From Sandaracinaceae bacterium (GTDB taxonomy: Bacteria; Myxococcota_A; Polyangia; Polyangiales; Sandaracinaceae): DNA of 64,000 bases. Positions 47,884-59,447 of the stretch are shown here, one piece after another. Numbering within the stretch: position 1 is the stretch's first letter; each line of letters begins with the position of its first letter. Made by a program: the position numbers and the translations under genes. Where the stretch lies: contig JAVJQK010000065.1 of the NCBI GenBank assembly GCA_040218145.1, positions 124,001 to 188,000 of the forward strand, read 5' to 3'. The notes below the pieces were generated by a model. That model was not told where the DNA came from. It ran no database searches and saw only the letters and a program-made list of their open reading frames with translations.

Positions 47884-48930
47884 ATGGATTCGAAGAAATT
47901 GGCTTTGGTAATGGCCAGCATCGGGCTCGCGCTCGTCGGCTGTGATGGTGGCGGAACCGGCGACGGCGGGAGCACGGCGACGTTCCCCGCGCGCGACAAC
48001 GTCTGCGAGGACGGCGCCTCGCCGCCCTGCGAGACGAACACGCCCGCCGCGAGTGAAGAGCAGCGCACGGTCGCGGTCGACGAGTCGATGGAGGCCGAGA
48101 CGCGCCTCTACGTCGTCGAGCTGATCAGCCTCCCCGAGGCGAGCGATCCCGACGGCCCCGGCCCGCAGCGCGAGCAGGCGGCTGGCTTCAACCTCGACGG
48201 CCTCGACTCCGGTGAGGGCTCCTCCGAGCCCGACGCGAACTGCGAGCAGTTCAACACCGACTACGTCGCGGTCACCGACAGCGCCCACGTCGGCGTCGAC
48301 AACGCCCTCCAGGGCCTCGTCGGCACCATCGAAGGCCTGCTCAGCGCCGAGGACTGCCCCGGCGGCACCACGGACGGCTGCCTCGACGCGCAGCTCCAGG
48401 AGCAGATCGCCGACGGCAGCCTCCTCCTCATGATGGAGGTCTCCGGCATCAACAACTACACGAACGACACCTCGGTGATGCTGCGCCTCTTCCTCGGCGC
48501 CACCACCGACGGCTCGCCCCCCATGATCGACAGCGACGGCACCCTCGCCGCGGGTCAGACCTTCGTCGAGGAGACCGCGCTCGGCAGCGCCGTCGAGGGC
48601 GACATCTTCCAGGGCCGCCTCCGCGCGACCACCGACCTGCTCACCATCGAGATCAACACGGGCGACTTCGCGCTGCCCCTCATGATCAGCAACGCCGAGG
48701 TCCGCTTCGACATCACCGAGAGCGCGCTCACGGGCGGCGCCATCGGCGGCTACCTCACCACCCAGTCCATCATCGACGCCGCGTCGATGATCATGCCCGG
48801 CATCGAGGAGACCGTCCGCTCGGTCGTCGAGAGCGTCGCGGACATCGATCCCTCGGCCGAGAACCCCGAGGTCTGCGACTCCGTGTCGGTCGGCCTCACG
48901 TTCGACGCGACCACCGCCGTCGAGGGCTGA
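47884..48930 (+). CDS. Lipoprotein of unknown function
   Basis: 348 aa. AGGAGG seven bases before ATG 47884 marks the start. Lipobox GLALVGC (Cys20). After a Gly/Thr linker (CDGGGTGDGGSTATFPARDN) the body has acidic Asp/Glu-rich sequence with strands (TRLYVVELISLPEA, SLLLMMEVSGINNYTND, TFVEETALGSAVEGDIFQGR, LTIEINTGDFALPLM) and four Cys pairs (e.g. VCEDGASPPCE, DCPGGTTDGC). Not recognised. Surface-exposed lipoprotein; strong terminator after it. Confidence 0.82.
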   Translation: MDSKKLALVMASIGLALVGCDGGGTGDGGSTATFPARDNVCEDGASPPCETNTPAASEEQRTVAVDESMEAETRLYVVELISLPEASDPDGPGPQREQAAGFNLDGLDSGEGSSEPDANCEQFNTDYVAVTDSAHVGVDNALQGLVGTIEGLLSAEDCPGGTTDGCLDAQLQEQIADGSLLLMMEVSGINNYTNDTSVMLRLFLGATTDGSPPMIDSDGTLAAGQTFVEETALGSAVEGDIFQGRLRATTDLLTIEINTGDFALPLMISNAEVRFDITESALTGGAIGGYLTTQSIIDAASMIMPGIEETVRSVVESVADIDPSAENPEVCDSVSVGLTFDATTAVEG

Positions 48931-48956
48931 GCCCAGCTCACCCGTTCGATCGGGAG

Positions 48957-48984
48957 AGGGGACCGGGTGACCGGTCCCCTTTCG
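48957..48984 (+). terminator. Rho-independent-type terminator
   Basis: Stem AGGGGACCGG / CCGGTCCCCT with GTGA loop (ten pairs), followed by TTTCGCATTTC. It ends the lipoprotein transcript about 27 bp after its stop codon. Confidence 0.75.
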
Positions 48985-49144
48985 CATTTCTGGCGCCCCC
49001 GTTCGAGGGCGCTTTGTCACGAAACGGGGCTCACAGCCCCCGGCTCACAGCCCCCAGATGCGGGGATGTGCCTTGATTTTGCAGAGATGACGTTGCGGAG
49101 TGCGCAGAGTTCGTGCACTCTTCTGGCGTCGGAGGGCCAGTAAC

Positions 49145-51622
49145 ATGGGGCATGCCGACCCCGTTGGGGGCGCCAAACCACATCCTGCGCCGAAGGTCGT
49201 CACCTTCGGAAAGTATCTCTTGCTGGACCGCATCGCGGTCGGCGGCATGGCCGAGGTCTACACGGCGAAGTCGTTCGGCATCGAGGGCTTCGAGAAGTTC
49301 ATCGCGATCAAGCGGATCCTCCCCACGATGGCGGAGGACGATGACTTCATCTCGATGTTCATCGACGAAGCGAAGATCGCCGGCCACCTGACGCACGCGA
49401 ACATCGTCCCGATCTACGAGCTCGGGAAGATCGGCGAGTCGCACTACATCGCGATGGAGTACGTCTGGGGCAAGGATCTGCTCCAGATCATGAACCGCTT
49501 CCGGCGGATGCGGCGCCACATGCCCCCCGTGATGGCGGCGTGGATCGCGTCGAAGATGCTCGAGGGCCTCGACTACGCGCACCGCAAGCGCGACCGGCAC
49601 GGTCGGCCGATGGGCATCATCCATCGCGACGTCTCGCCCCAGAACGTCCTCGTCTCGTACGAAGGCCAGGTCAAGCTCATCGACTTCGGCATCGCGAAGG
49701 CCGCGAGCCGCAACACGAAGACCCAGGCCGGCGTCCTCAAGGGCAAGTTCGGCTACATGAGCCCCGAGCAGGTGCGCGGCCTGCCGATCGACCACCGCTC
49801 GGACATCTTCGCGGTGGGCACCTGCCTGCACGAGATGCTCACGGGCGAGCGCCTCTTCGTCGGCGAGAGCGACTTCTCGACCCTCGAGAAGGTCCGCAAC
49901 GCGGACGTCATCCCGCCCTCGCGCTCGATCCAGGAGATGCCGGCGGAGCTCGAGGAGATCGTGCTCAAGGCGCTCACGCGCGAGCCCGACGATCGCTGGC
50001 AGAGCGCGGGCGAGATGCAAGAAGAGCTGCAGCGCTTCATCGCGCTGTCCCGCCCGCCCTTCGGCACGTCCAAGCTCAACACGTGGATGCGCACCGCGTT
50101 CGCGCCCGAGATCGCCAAGGAGAAGGGGCGCCTCGACAGCTACAACAGCGTGACGCACCCCGGCGCGGGCGCGGCTCCTCAGCCGGCCATGCCCCAGCTG
50201 GGCTCGACCTCCCCCGCCAACCCGGTCGCCAAGCGCACGCCGCCCCCGCCCCCGCCCAAGCCGAGCGCGGGCATCGCCGACTTCGGCGCGACGGACGACG
50301 ACGACGACTTCGGCGGCGGCGCGACGATGGTCACCTCCTCGCCCTTCGACATGCTCGAGGAGCAGGCGGCGGCCAGCGGCGGCGGCGGCGCTGCAGGAGG
50401 AGGAGGAGGAGGAGGTGGCTTCGAGGAGCTCACCGAGGAGCCCACCCAGATCTTCTTCAGCGCGGACGACCTCGAGGAGATCGACGAAGGGGGCTCCCCG
50501 CCCGCGACGGCTCCCGCTGGCTCGCTCTCGAGCCCCGCGCCGCGCATGCCCGCGCCGCTCGCGGTCGGAACGCCCGCCTCGGTGCAAGCGCAGCAGACGC
50601 CGGCGCCCCTGCCGCAGCCCTCGCGCCCGCTCGCGCAGACGATGCAGCTCGGCGCAGGCCAGCTGCCCCACGGGCCGCCCCAGCCGATGCCGCAGCCCTC
50701 GTCCCCGGGGGGGCCCGGGCAGGACATGTTCGCGCCCCCGCCCGCCAGTCAGCCCGGCGGCCAGCGCAACGTGCACACGATGGAGGTCGAGCGGCCGGGC
50801 CAGCTCAGCCCTCCCGAGAAGAAGAGCGGTATGGGGAAGTGGATCGCGCTGCTCGCGGTCGCGGCCCTCCTGGTGGTCGGCCTGACGGTCGGCGGCGCGC
50901 TCCTCTTCTTCGGTGGCGAGGACACCGGCACCGTCTCGGTGCGCGTCGTGCCGGAGGCGGCCGAGGCGCGGGTCTTCGTGGACGGCGTACGCCGCGGCGA
51001 CGCGCCGCTGCTGCTGGAGCACGTCCCGGAGGGCGAGCACTCCATCGAGGTGCGCGCCGAAGGCTTCCGGACCACCGCTCGCACCGTCCCGGTGAACGCC
51101 GGCAGCACGGCGATGCTCGAGATCGCGATGGAGCCGGAGCCCGGCGCCGTCGCGGTCGCGCCCCCCGCGCAGGTCGCGGCGCCCGCCCAACCGGCGGCGC
51201 CCGCGGCGGAGCCCGAGGAGCCGGAGGCGGTCGCCGCGGCGGAGCCCGAGCCCGAGGAGCCGGCAGAGGAACCCGTGGCCGAGGAGCCCGAGCCAGAGCA
51301 ACGCGCAGAGGCGCGGGTGCAGCCGCGGCCTCGGCCCGAGCCGCGCCGCGGTGGCGACACCCAGCGAAGCGGCCGCAGCGGCGGCGGCGGCGAAAGCACG
51401 CCCCGACGGGCGACGGGCCGTGGCTCGCTGACCATCAACACGATGCCGTGGGCGCGCGTCTTCGTGGACGGCCGCGACACCGGCCGCAACACGCCGGTGC
51501 GCAACTACCCCGTCCCGCCGGGCTCGCACACCATCGGCCTGCGCACCAACGACGGCACCATGCACACCGTGCAGGTCGACGTCCCGGCCGGCGAGAACGT
51601 CCGCATCGTGCGCCAGCTCTGA
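49145..51622 (+). CDS. Ser/Thr protein kinase with PEGA domains
   Basis: 825 aa. Kinase domain (about 24-300): AVGGMAEVYTAKS, IAIKRIL (Lys56), IIHRDVSPQNVL (Asp162), LIDFGIAK (Asp180), KFGYMSPEQ. HRDVSPQN instead of HRDLKPEN is the form common in myxobacterial kinases. A long Pro/Ala/Gly linker with an acidic patch follows, then one membrane helix (about 564-590, KWIALLAVAALLVVGLTVGG), and two PEGA domains (about 598-665 and 755-825; ARVFVDGVRRGDAP, ARVFVDGRDTGRNTP) predicted outside the membrane. A poly-Gly tract around 50384-50419 arises from GGA repeats. Confidence 0.92.
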   Translation: MGHADPVGGAKPHPAPKVVTFGKYLLLDRIAVGGMAEVYTAKSFGIEGFEKFIAIKRILPTMAEDDDFISMFIDEAKIAGHLTHANIVPIYELGKIGESHYIAMEYVWGKDLLQIMNRFRRMRRHMPPVMAAWIASKMLEGLDYAHRKRDRHGRPMGIIHRDVSPQNVLVSYEGQVKLIDFGIAKAASRNTKTQAGVLKGKFGYMSPEQVRGLPIDHRSDIFAVGTCLHEMLTGERLFVGESDFSTLEKVRNADVIPPSRSIQEMPAELEEIVLKALTREPDDRWQSAGEMQEELQRFIALSRPPFGTSKLNTWMRTAFAPEIAKEKGRLDSYNSVTHPGAGAAPQPAMPQLGSTSPANPVAKRTPPPPPPKPSAGIADFGATDDDDDFGGGATMVTSSPFDMLEEQAAASGGGGAAGGGGGGGGFEELTEEPTQIFFSADDLEEIDEGGSPPATAPAGSLSSPAPRMPAPLAVGTPASVQAQQTPAPLPQPSRPLAQTMQLGAGQLPHGPPQPMPQPSSPGGPGQDMFAPPPASQPGGQRNVHTMEVERPGQLSPPEKKSGMGKWIALLAVAALLVVGLTVGGALLFFGGEDTGTVSVRVVPEAAEARVFVDGVRRGDAPLLLEHVPEGEHSIEVRAEGFRTTARTVPVNAGSTAMLEIAMEPEPGAVAVAPPAQVAAPAQPAAPAAEPEEPEAVAAAEPEPEEPAEEPVAEEPEPEQRAEARVQPRPRPEPRRGGDTQRSGRSGGGGESTPRRATGRGSLTINTMPWARVFVDGRDTGRNTPVRNYPVPPGSHTIGLRTNDGTMHTVQVDVPAGENVRIVRQL

Positions 51623-51690
51623 CGAGCGCAAAGCGCGAGTCAGAGCCCGTGCCCCTGCCCTCGAAGGTTCTCCCCTCAACGCCGCGGCGG

Positions 51691-53985
51691 TCAGCGGGCG
51701 CGGGCCCACACCACGCGCTGGAGCCAGTCCTCGGCCTCGGCGCGCTCGCCCGTGTCGGACGCGGGGTCGGCGAGGATGGCGCGCCAGACCGCAGCGCTGC
51801 CGTCGAGATCGTCGGCCCCGAAGCGGATCATCGCCTCCATGCGTCGAGCCTCGGTCTCGAGGAGCGGGGACGGCAGGCCGCGCTCCCGCGCGCGCTCGAT
51901 GAGCGGCAGCGCGAGGTCGAAGCGCTGCCGGAACTGGAGCTGCCGCGCCTCGAGGTATGGCGCCAACCCGTCCTCGCGCACCCGGGAGAGGCGCGCCACG
52001 AAGTGCATGGCCGTCGCCGCGTCGCTCTGCGCATCACGTCGCGGGACGAGCAAGCCGCGCAGCGCCGCCTCCCCTGCCCCGCCCATCTCGAGCGCCAACA
52101 ATCGCACCGCGATCTGCCGACGGTCGTCGTCGCTCATCGGATCCTCGAGCAGGGCGCGGTAGATATCGCCCGCCTCTTCGCCGCGGTCACGACGCCAGAG
52201 CGCGTCGGCCAGCTGCTTGCGCGCCTCCTGGACGACGGGGGGCGCCGCGGACGGAGGACCCACCAGCTGGCTCAGCTCCGACTCGGCCCGTTCGCGCTGC
52301 CCGAGCCGGGCCAGCGCTCCGACCAGCGCCGCGCGCGTCCCCGCTTGCCCCTCGTCGAGCTCGAGGATCTCCCGGCACGTCCCCGCCGCGCGCGCGTCGT
52401 CGCCCGCGCCCAGCTCCGCGCCGAGCTCCGCGCGCAGGTTGGCGATGCGATGTGGACAGATCTGCCCCCAGATCCCCGGGCGCTCGAACCGCAGCTGCGC
52501 GAGCGCGCGCGCCTCCTCGGGCAGCTCCACCTCCTCGCGGAGGAAGCGGTGCCAGTCCCGCTCCGCGTCCTCGAGGGGCTGACCGAGCGCCGCCTCCCAG
52601 TCCCCGGTCATGTAGAGCTGCCGCAGCGACGCGTCGCCGCGCGTGTCCATCATCCAGCGCACCATCGAGCCGCTCGCGGTGTAGGCGCGACTGGCGGGCT
52701 GGAGCAGGAAGCCGAGCCCCTCGACCTCGCTCATCGGCGGCGCGAGATCCACCTCGAGCATCGCGCGCGCCCACTGGTGCGGCGTCAGCCCATCGCGCGG
52801 CTCCCACGCGACCGCCACCGCCGTGCCCTCGATGATCGCGGGGGACGGCAGGAGCCCCCCGAGCGTGCCGGCGATGCGGAATGGCCCGGTGCCCACGTTG
52901 CCAGCGACGACGTGCGCGAGCTCGTGGAAGAGCACCGGGTGCGGCCACTCGCGCACCTGCAAGTAGACCTCACGCCGCCATGGCTTGGCGATGTACGTGT
53001 TCGAGGCGCCCATCTGCGCGCGCTTCTCGTCCGCGGAGCGGAAGAAGTACGCGGTGATCGGCGCGGGCTGGCGCACGCCCATGACCTGCTCGACCCGGCG
53101 CACGCGGAAGTCGCAGTCCGCCGCGAGCCGCGCCGCGTCCGCCCGCGGCAGCTCGGCGGGGTGGATCACCACGCAGCGCTCGCCCTCGAGCCGCCCGCCG
53201 AGAGCCTCCTCGATCGACTCCGCGGTGCTGCGGTGCCCGAGCTCCGGTCCCCAGGCCATGCCGAACACGCCCACGAGCGCGAGCCCCGCGGCGGTGAGTC
53301 CCAGCCGCCAGCGCCGGGCCACGATCAGGGTGTCCGGCCGCTGCGTCTCCGGGTTCCAGGACGCGGTGAAGCTCGCCCAGATCGCGAGCAGCCAGACGAG
53401 GCTCAGCACGCGAAAGCTCCCGTAGGTCGCCGTCAGCGTGATGTCCGGGTCGTAGATCGTGCCCGGGAAGTAGCCGAAGAGGTGCCCGTACGCGTAGATG
53501 GCCGGGGTCGCGTAGAAGCCCCAGAGCTCCATCAGCGCGAGCACGAGCGGAGCCAGCACCGCGGCCGTCGTGCCGAGGCGAGGCCGGTCGAACAGCGCGC
53601 CGCAGATCACCCCGACCGCGGCCGCGAGGATCACGGAGAAGACGGGGCCGAGCACGAAGAAGCCGAGCCCCTCGAGCGGCGCGCACACCGGGTTTCGCAG
53701 GGTGTTGAGCAGCAGGATGGCCGTCGGCAGCGCGGCCAGGATCACGGCGCCGCTCGTCGCGTCGGCCAGGACCTCGGCCGGCTCCACGCGGTCCTCTTCC
53801 TGGCGAAGAAGAGCGACGATTCGCGCGCCGATCGCCCCCGCGAAGGGCGGCAGCAGCAGCCCGAACACCACCGCGCTCTCGATCCCCGGCGCGCCGAGCA
53901 AGGGCGAGAGACACAGGCCCAGGGCGACCACGCCCGACACGACGAGCGCGGCCCGGGTGGACCGAAGGCGGAGCACACGCCGCAA
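51691..53985 (-). CDS. Membrane zinc metallopeptidase with TPR-like C-terminus
   Basis: 764 aa. About six N-terminal helices (LVVSGVVALGLCLSPLLG, VVFGLLLPPFAGAIGARI, VILAALPTAILLLNTL, VFSVILAAAVGVICG, VLSLVWLLAIWASFT, GLTAAGLALVGVFGMAW), then a peptidase-like domain with HELAHVV (His354, Glu355, His358) followed by AIIEGTAVAVAWE, whose Glu is a candidate third zinc ligand. The last ~280 residues are helical repeats (LVGALARLGQRERAESEL, AGDIYRALLEDP) of TPR kind. TTG start at 53985, with GTG 53976 as an alternative. It begins 9 bp after the lon stop on the same strand, so the pair is probably one operon. Confidence 0.85.
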   Translation of the reverse strand: MRRVLRLRSTRAALVVSGVVALGLCLSPLLGAPGIESAVVFGLLLPPFAGAIGARIVALLRQEEDRVEPAEVLADATSGAVILAALPTAILLLNTLRNPVCAPLEGLGFFVLGPVFSVILAAAVGVICGALFDRPRLGTTAAVLAPLVLALMELWGFYATPAIYAYGHLFGYFPGTIYDPDITLTATYGSFRVLSLVWLLAIWASFTASWNPETQRPDTLIVARRWRLGLTAAGLALVGVFGMAWGPELGHRSTAESIEEALGGRLEGERCVVIHPAELPRADAARLAADCDFRVRRVEQVMGVRQPAPITAYFFRSADEKRAQMGASNTYIAKPWRREVYLQVREWPHPVLFHELAHVVAGNVGTGPFRIAGTLGGLLPSPAIIEGTAVAVAWEPRDGLTPHQWARAMLEVDLAPPMSEVEGLGFLLQPASRAYTASGSMVRWMMDTRGDASLRQLYMTGDWEAALGQPLEDAERDWHRFLREEVELPEEARALAQLRFERPGIWGQICPHRIANLRAELGAELGAGDDARAAGTCREILELDEGQAGTRAALVGALARLGQRERAESELSQLVGPPSAAPPVVQEARKQLADALWRRDRGEEAGDIYRALLEDPMSDDDRRQIAVRLLALEMGGAGEAALRGLLVPRRDAQSDAATAMHFVARLSRVREDGLAPYLEARQLQFRQRFDLALPLIERARERGLPSPLLETEARRMEAMIRFGADDLDGSAAVWRAILADPASDTGERAEAEDWLQRVVWARAR

Positions 53986-53994
53986 GCTCGGTCT

Positions 53995-56361
<2,367 letters not shown>

Positions 56362-56482
56362 CGCGCTGTAGTCTCGCGCGTCGTCCCAGATAAGCAAGAG
56401 CGGAGCGGCCCCGAAGCGCGCCAAAAACCCGTGGTCAGGGACGGCTCCGCCTGGTAAAAACTGGACGCTGAGCGAGCTCGTG

Positions 56483-56506
56483 TGCGACAACTCAACACAT
56501 GTCGCA
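56483..56506. promoter_or_regulatory. Inverted repeat upstream of small lipoprotein and lon
   Basis: TGCGACA, ten bases, TGTCGCA. It lies between the divergent lon gene (start 56361) and the small lipoprotein (start 56556). Possible operator; a single short inverted repeat can also be chance. Confidence 0.3.
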
Positions 56507-56555
56507 TGAGGTGGGACCTCGACGGTCCCCGACGAGCGAGCTGGAGGTAGTGCCT

Positions 56556-56753
56556 GTGTCGAAGCTGCTCTCGAACATCGCCCTGGCCCTGGTCGGACTC
56601 TCCCTCGCGGGCTGTCAGGGCGCGATCTGGGGTAACCTCGTCGTCCTCGGCATCACCTTCGGCATCTTCTTCGGTACCCTCGCGCTCGGCCGTACGAGCG
56701 TGCAGAGCTCCGCCGAGGCCTCGACCAGCACCTCCGGCAGCTCGACCTCCTGA
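56556..56753 (+). CDS. Small lipoprotein with membrane helix
   Basis: 65 aa from GTG 56556, eight bases after GGAGG. Lipoprotein signal SKLLSNIALALVGLSLAGC, then a second hydrophobic helix (NLVVLGITFGIFFGTLALG) and a Ser/Thr-rich tail. Very short; possibly an accessory subunit of the neighbouring envelope proteins. Divergent from lon. Confidence 0.72.
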   Translation: MSKLLSNIALALVGLSLAGCQGAIWGNLVVLGITFGIFFGTLALGRTSVQSSAEASTSTSGSSTS

Positions 56754-56772
56754 CCCGCTCGGGTCGCCCCCG

Positions 56773-57843
56773 ATGACGACCCCGCCTCCCAACGACGACT
56801 TCCGCTCGCTCGACCACCTGAGCCTGGCCGAGCTCGAGGCGATCCGTCTGGTCCTCTGGGGCGGCTCGGTCATCGACTGGCATCGCCTCAACTTCCGCGA
56901 CGAGCACGAGGCGAACGAGTTCCTGCGCTCGCACGAGCTGGACCCGGACAAGCCCGCGGATCGCGCGAGGGCCGAGGCGATCAAGAGCTCGGCCATCGGC
57001 TTCCTGCGCCGCAACTTCGACTTCCCGATCCCGAAGCCGGTGGCGAACAAGGATCTGACCTCGCTGCTCATGCTCGCCTCGAGCAAGGGGCATCGGCAGC
57101 TGTGCGCGTGCGCGATCTTGAAGGTGATGCACATCATCCATCACCTCGAGGCGCGCGAGCTGCTCTTCATGCTCCCCATCTCCGACCAGGAGCTGTTCCA
57201 CCTCGTGGAGCAGAAGGTCTACCGGGTGATCGGAGGGATGCTCGCGCAGGGCTTCCCCATCCTCGAGTTCATCGGGGGCCGGAAGAACAAGGACTCGCTC
57301 TACGTGAAGCTCCTGAGCAAACCGGAGACGCACGCGGCGCAGATCTACGACAAGCTACGCTTCCGCATCGTCACCCGCTCTCCGGAAGACATCTTCCCGA
57401 CGATGAACTACCTCATGCGCCACGTCTTCCCGTTCAACTACGTGGTGCCGCGAGAGTCGACCAACACGCTCTTCCCCTTCCGCCCGACCTGCGAGGGGCA
57501 CCCGCACCTCTCGAAGCTCATCACGCAGGCGCAGCTCGCGCCGGACTTCGAGGAGACCGAGGGCCTCCGCATCGACAACCAGTTCACGGCCAAGAGCTAC
57601 CGGGTGGTGCACTTCGTCGTCGACATGCCGGTCCGGGTCCCGCAGGAGGTCATGGACTCCGCGCCTCCCGCGGCCTGGGCCCTGGGCCCGGTGATCTTCG
57701 GCCAGACCGAGTTCCAGATCATCGACCGCGAGACGGAGCAGTCCAACGAGATGGGCGACGCGAGCCACGACGCCTACAAGCGGCGCCAGCAGGTGGCCGT
57801 CGCGCGCCGCCTCAAGGTCGGCTTCGAGCCCAACCGAGATTAG
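56773..57843 (+). CDS. TIGR04552-like conserved protein
   Basis: 356 aa. Soluble, no signal peptide. Conserved-looking blocks: LSLAELEAIRLVLWGGSVIDW, RLNFRDEHEANEFLRSHELD, RKNKDSLYVKLLSKPETHAA, IYDKLRFRIVTRSPEDIFPT, MRHVFPFNYVVPRESTNT. This matches my recollection of the deltaproteobacterial TIGR04552 family, and the YDKLRFRIVT stretch resembles RelA/SpoT synthetase strands. The function is unknown; a nucleotidyltransferase-like role is only a guess. It starts 19 bp after the small lipoprotein stop, so co-transcription is likely, and it ends overlapping the convergent gene. Confidence 0.7.
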   Translation: MTTPPPNDDFRSLDHLSLAELEAIRLVLWGGSVIDWHRLNFRDEHEANEFLRSHELDPDKPADRARAEAIKSSAIGFLRRNFDFPIPKPVANKDLTSLLMLASSKGHRQLCACAILKVMHIIHHLEARELLFMLPISDQELFHLVEQKVYRVIGGMLAQGFPILEFIGGRKNKDSLYVKLLSKPETHAAQIYDKLRFRIVTRSPEDIFPTMNYLMRHVFPFNYVVPRESTNTLFPFRPTCEGHPHLSKLITQAQLAPDFEETEGLRIDNQFTAKSYRVVHFVVDMPVRVPQEVMDSAPPAAWALGPVIFGQTEFQIIDRETEQSNEMGDASHDAYKRRQQVAVARRLKVGFEPNRD

Positions 57844-58826
57844 AGCGCGTCGGGCTCGTTCGCCGGGGGCGCCGGCTCTTCGGCCACCTCACCCTCGGGC
57901 GCGTCTTCCGCCGCCGCCGCCTCGAGCTGCTCGCCCGACTCGAACTCCACGCCCTCTCGCCCGGTGAGCGCGAGGATCTGCGAGGCGATCGAGCAATCGG
58001 TGGCGCCGCCCGAGCGGAGCTGCGGGGTGCCCTCGTAGCGAGGGTTGTCGACGCCTTCGAACCGGATGCGCACGGGGACGAGGAGGCCGCGGCCCTGGAT
58101 GCGGCTCTTCAGGAGCAGCTGGTCGCGGTTCAGGTCCCAGAGGAACACGTCGACCGGGTGGTCTCGGCGGTTGTCGCCCTGCTCGAGCACCAGCAGGAAC
58201 CAGTCCGCCTGGAGCATGCTCAGCACGACGGGCGTGTCGACCTGGACCTGTCGACCGAGCTGATCGTCGAGGACCCGGAGGTCCATCTCGTCTTCCTCGT
58301 CGCGGATCCGGTCCACGTACTCGGGGGTGAGGAAGTGCCCCCGCTCCCAGAGCCCGCGCGCGCTCATCGGCGCCATCCCGAGGCAGCGCGTGATGGCGTC
58401 GCTCTCCATGGCCAGCGCCGCGCCTTCGATCCGCTCGGGCGTATTCGCCCACTCCGCGGGGATGCGCAGGTAGAGCCCCTCGCCCCCGCGCAGGCCGGCG
58501 ATGTTGAGCCGCGGGTCCGCGTAGGTCTCCGGCGCGCCGCCTTCGTGCGCCTCCATGATCCGCTCCGCGAGCCCGCGCCGAAACGCGAGGTAGCGCTCCT
58601 GGACCTCCGCCAGCTGCGTCTCGTGCAGCTGGAGCATCTGCGCGCGCAGCGCCTCGTGCCGCTGGTCGCGCCGCACGTAGTAGCCGCCGAAGATGCCGCC
58701 GATGCCCACGATCCCGATGAGGATCCACTTCCAGGGCAGGCGTGGAGCGTAGGCCGGCCGCCCTTCCGCTTCCGCGACGTCGGGACGCGCGGGTTCGAGC
58801 GGGGGGCGGCCGTCTTGTTCGGTCAT
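57840..58826 (-). CDS. Single-pass membrane protein of the motor operon
   Basis: 328 aa from ATG 58826 (an upstream frame to 58862 reads less well). A Pro-rich cytosolic N-terminus of about 30 residues, one membrane helix (WKWILIGIVGIGGIFGGYYV), an alpha-helical stretch (LRAQMLQLHETQLAEVQERY), and a mixed-fold outer domain with RGGEGLYLRIPAEWANTP, VLEQGDNRRDHPVDVFLWDL and a Glu-rich tail. Not recognised. Last gene after ExbB-ExbD-ExbD on this strand; 54 bp gap from the ExbD stop. It may couple the motor to the envelope. Confidence 0.7.
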   Translation of the reverse strand: MTEQDGRPPLEPARPDVAEAEGRPAYAPRLPWKWILIGIVGIGGIFGGYYVRRDQRHEALRAQMLQLHETQLAEVQERYLAFRRGLAERIMEAHEGGAPETYADPRLNIAGLRGGEGLYLRIPAEWANTPERIEGAALAMESDAITRCLGMAPMSARGLWERGHFLTPEYVDRIRDEEDEMDLRVLDDQLGRQVQVDTPVVLSMLQADWFLLVLEQGDNRRDHPVDVFLWDLNRDQLLLKSRIQGRGLLVPVRIRFEGVDNPRYEGTPQLRSGGATDCSIASQILALTGREGVEFESGEQLEAAAAEDAPEGEVAEEPAPPANEPDAL

Positions 58827-58880
58827 GTCGTCGGGGAGCGCGAGGTCGGCGCTCCCAGGCAAGGGAGAAGACGCTCGGCG

Positions 58881-59432
58881 CTACTCGCCGCCGCCGCCGC
58901 CAGCGCCCTGGTTCACCGCGAAGCTGATGTTCGTGTAGCCAGCCTGCGCGGCCGAGAACATCACCTTCTTCACCACGCGGAAGTCCACGTTTCGGTCGGC
59001 CTGGAGGATGACCGTGCCCGAGAAGGGCTCGCGCGGGTGGAGGACCGACCAGTTGCGCTTGAGGGTCTCGAGGTCCGTCACGAGCTGCTCGATGCGCTCG
59101 AGCTGCGCGCTCGCGGCCAGCGTCTGCGTGTCCGCCATGCGCCGGTTGTCGAGCGTGATGACCTGCGGGTCGATCGCGATGATCGGCGCGATCTCGAGGT
59201 CGATGACGTTGGCCGCCTCGGGCATGACCAGGTTCGGCCGCTGCGCGAGGAGCTCACCCGAGGCGCTGAACGAGGTCAGCAGGAAGACGACCAGGGTGAT
59301 GAGGAAGTCGATGAAGGGGACGAGCGCGATCGCGACGTCGACACCCTTCCGGCCGCCGCCCGCCACGCGATCGTGGACGAACTTCAGCGGGATCTGGTGA
59401 AGGAGGACTCTACCGGGCGCGTGAATCGACAT
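58881..59432 (-). CDS. ExbD/TolR-family protein
   Basis: 183 aa. One N-terminal helix with the essential Asp (VDVAIALVPFIDFLITLVVF), then a periplasmic domain ending in VILQADRNVDFRVVKKVMFS, the ExbD signature for the C-terminal fold, and a Gly-rich tail. The C-terminal part has AAQAGYTNISFAV. Subunit of a proton-driven motor with the TolQ-like protein two genes upstream. It belongs to an operon with one ExbB and two ExbD proteins. Confidence 0.88.
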   Translation of the reverse strand: MSIHAPGRVLLHQIPLKFVHDRVAGGGRKGVDVAIALVPFIDFLITLVVFLLTSFSASGELLAQRPNLVMPEAANVIDLEIAPIIAIDPQVITLDNRRMADTQTLAASAQLERIEQLVTDLETLKRNWSVLHPREPFSGTVILQADRNVDFRVVKKVMFSAAQAGYTNISFAVNQGAGGGGGE

Positions 59433-59447
59433 CTGAAACCTTCTCGC

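Noticed and set aside
50384..50420. GGA repeat tract as a possible phase-variable site
   Set aside because: It is a trinucleotide repeat in frame that encodes Gly in the kinase linker, so it cannot switch the frame; poly-Gly linkers are common here.
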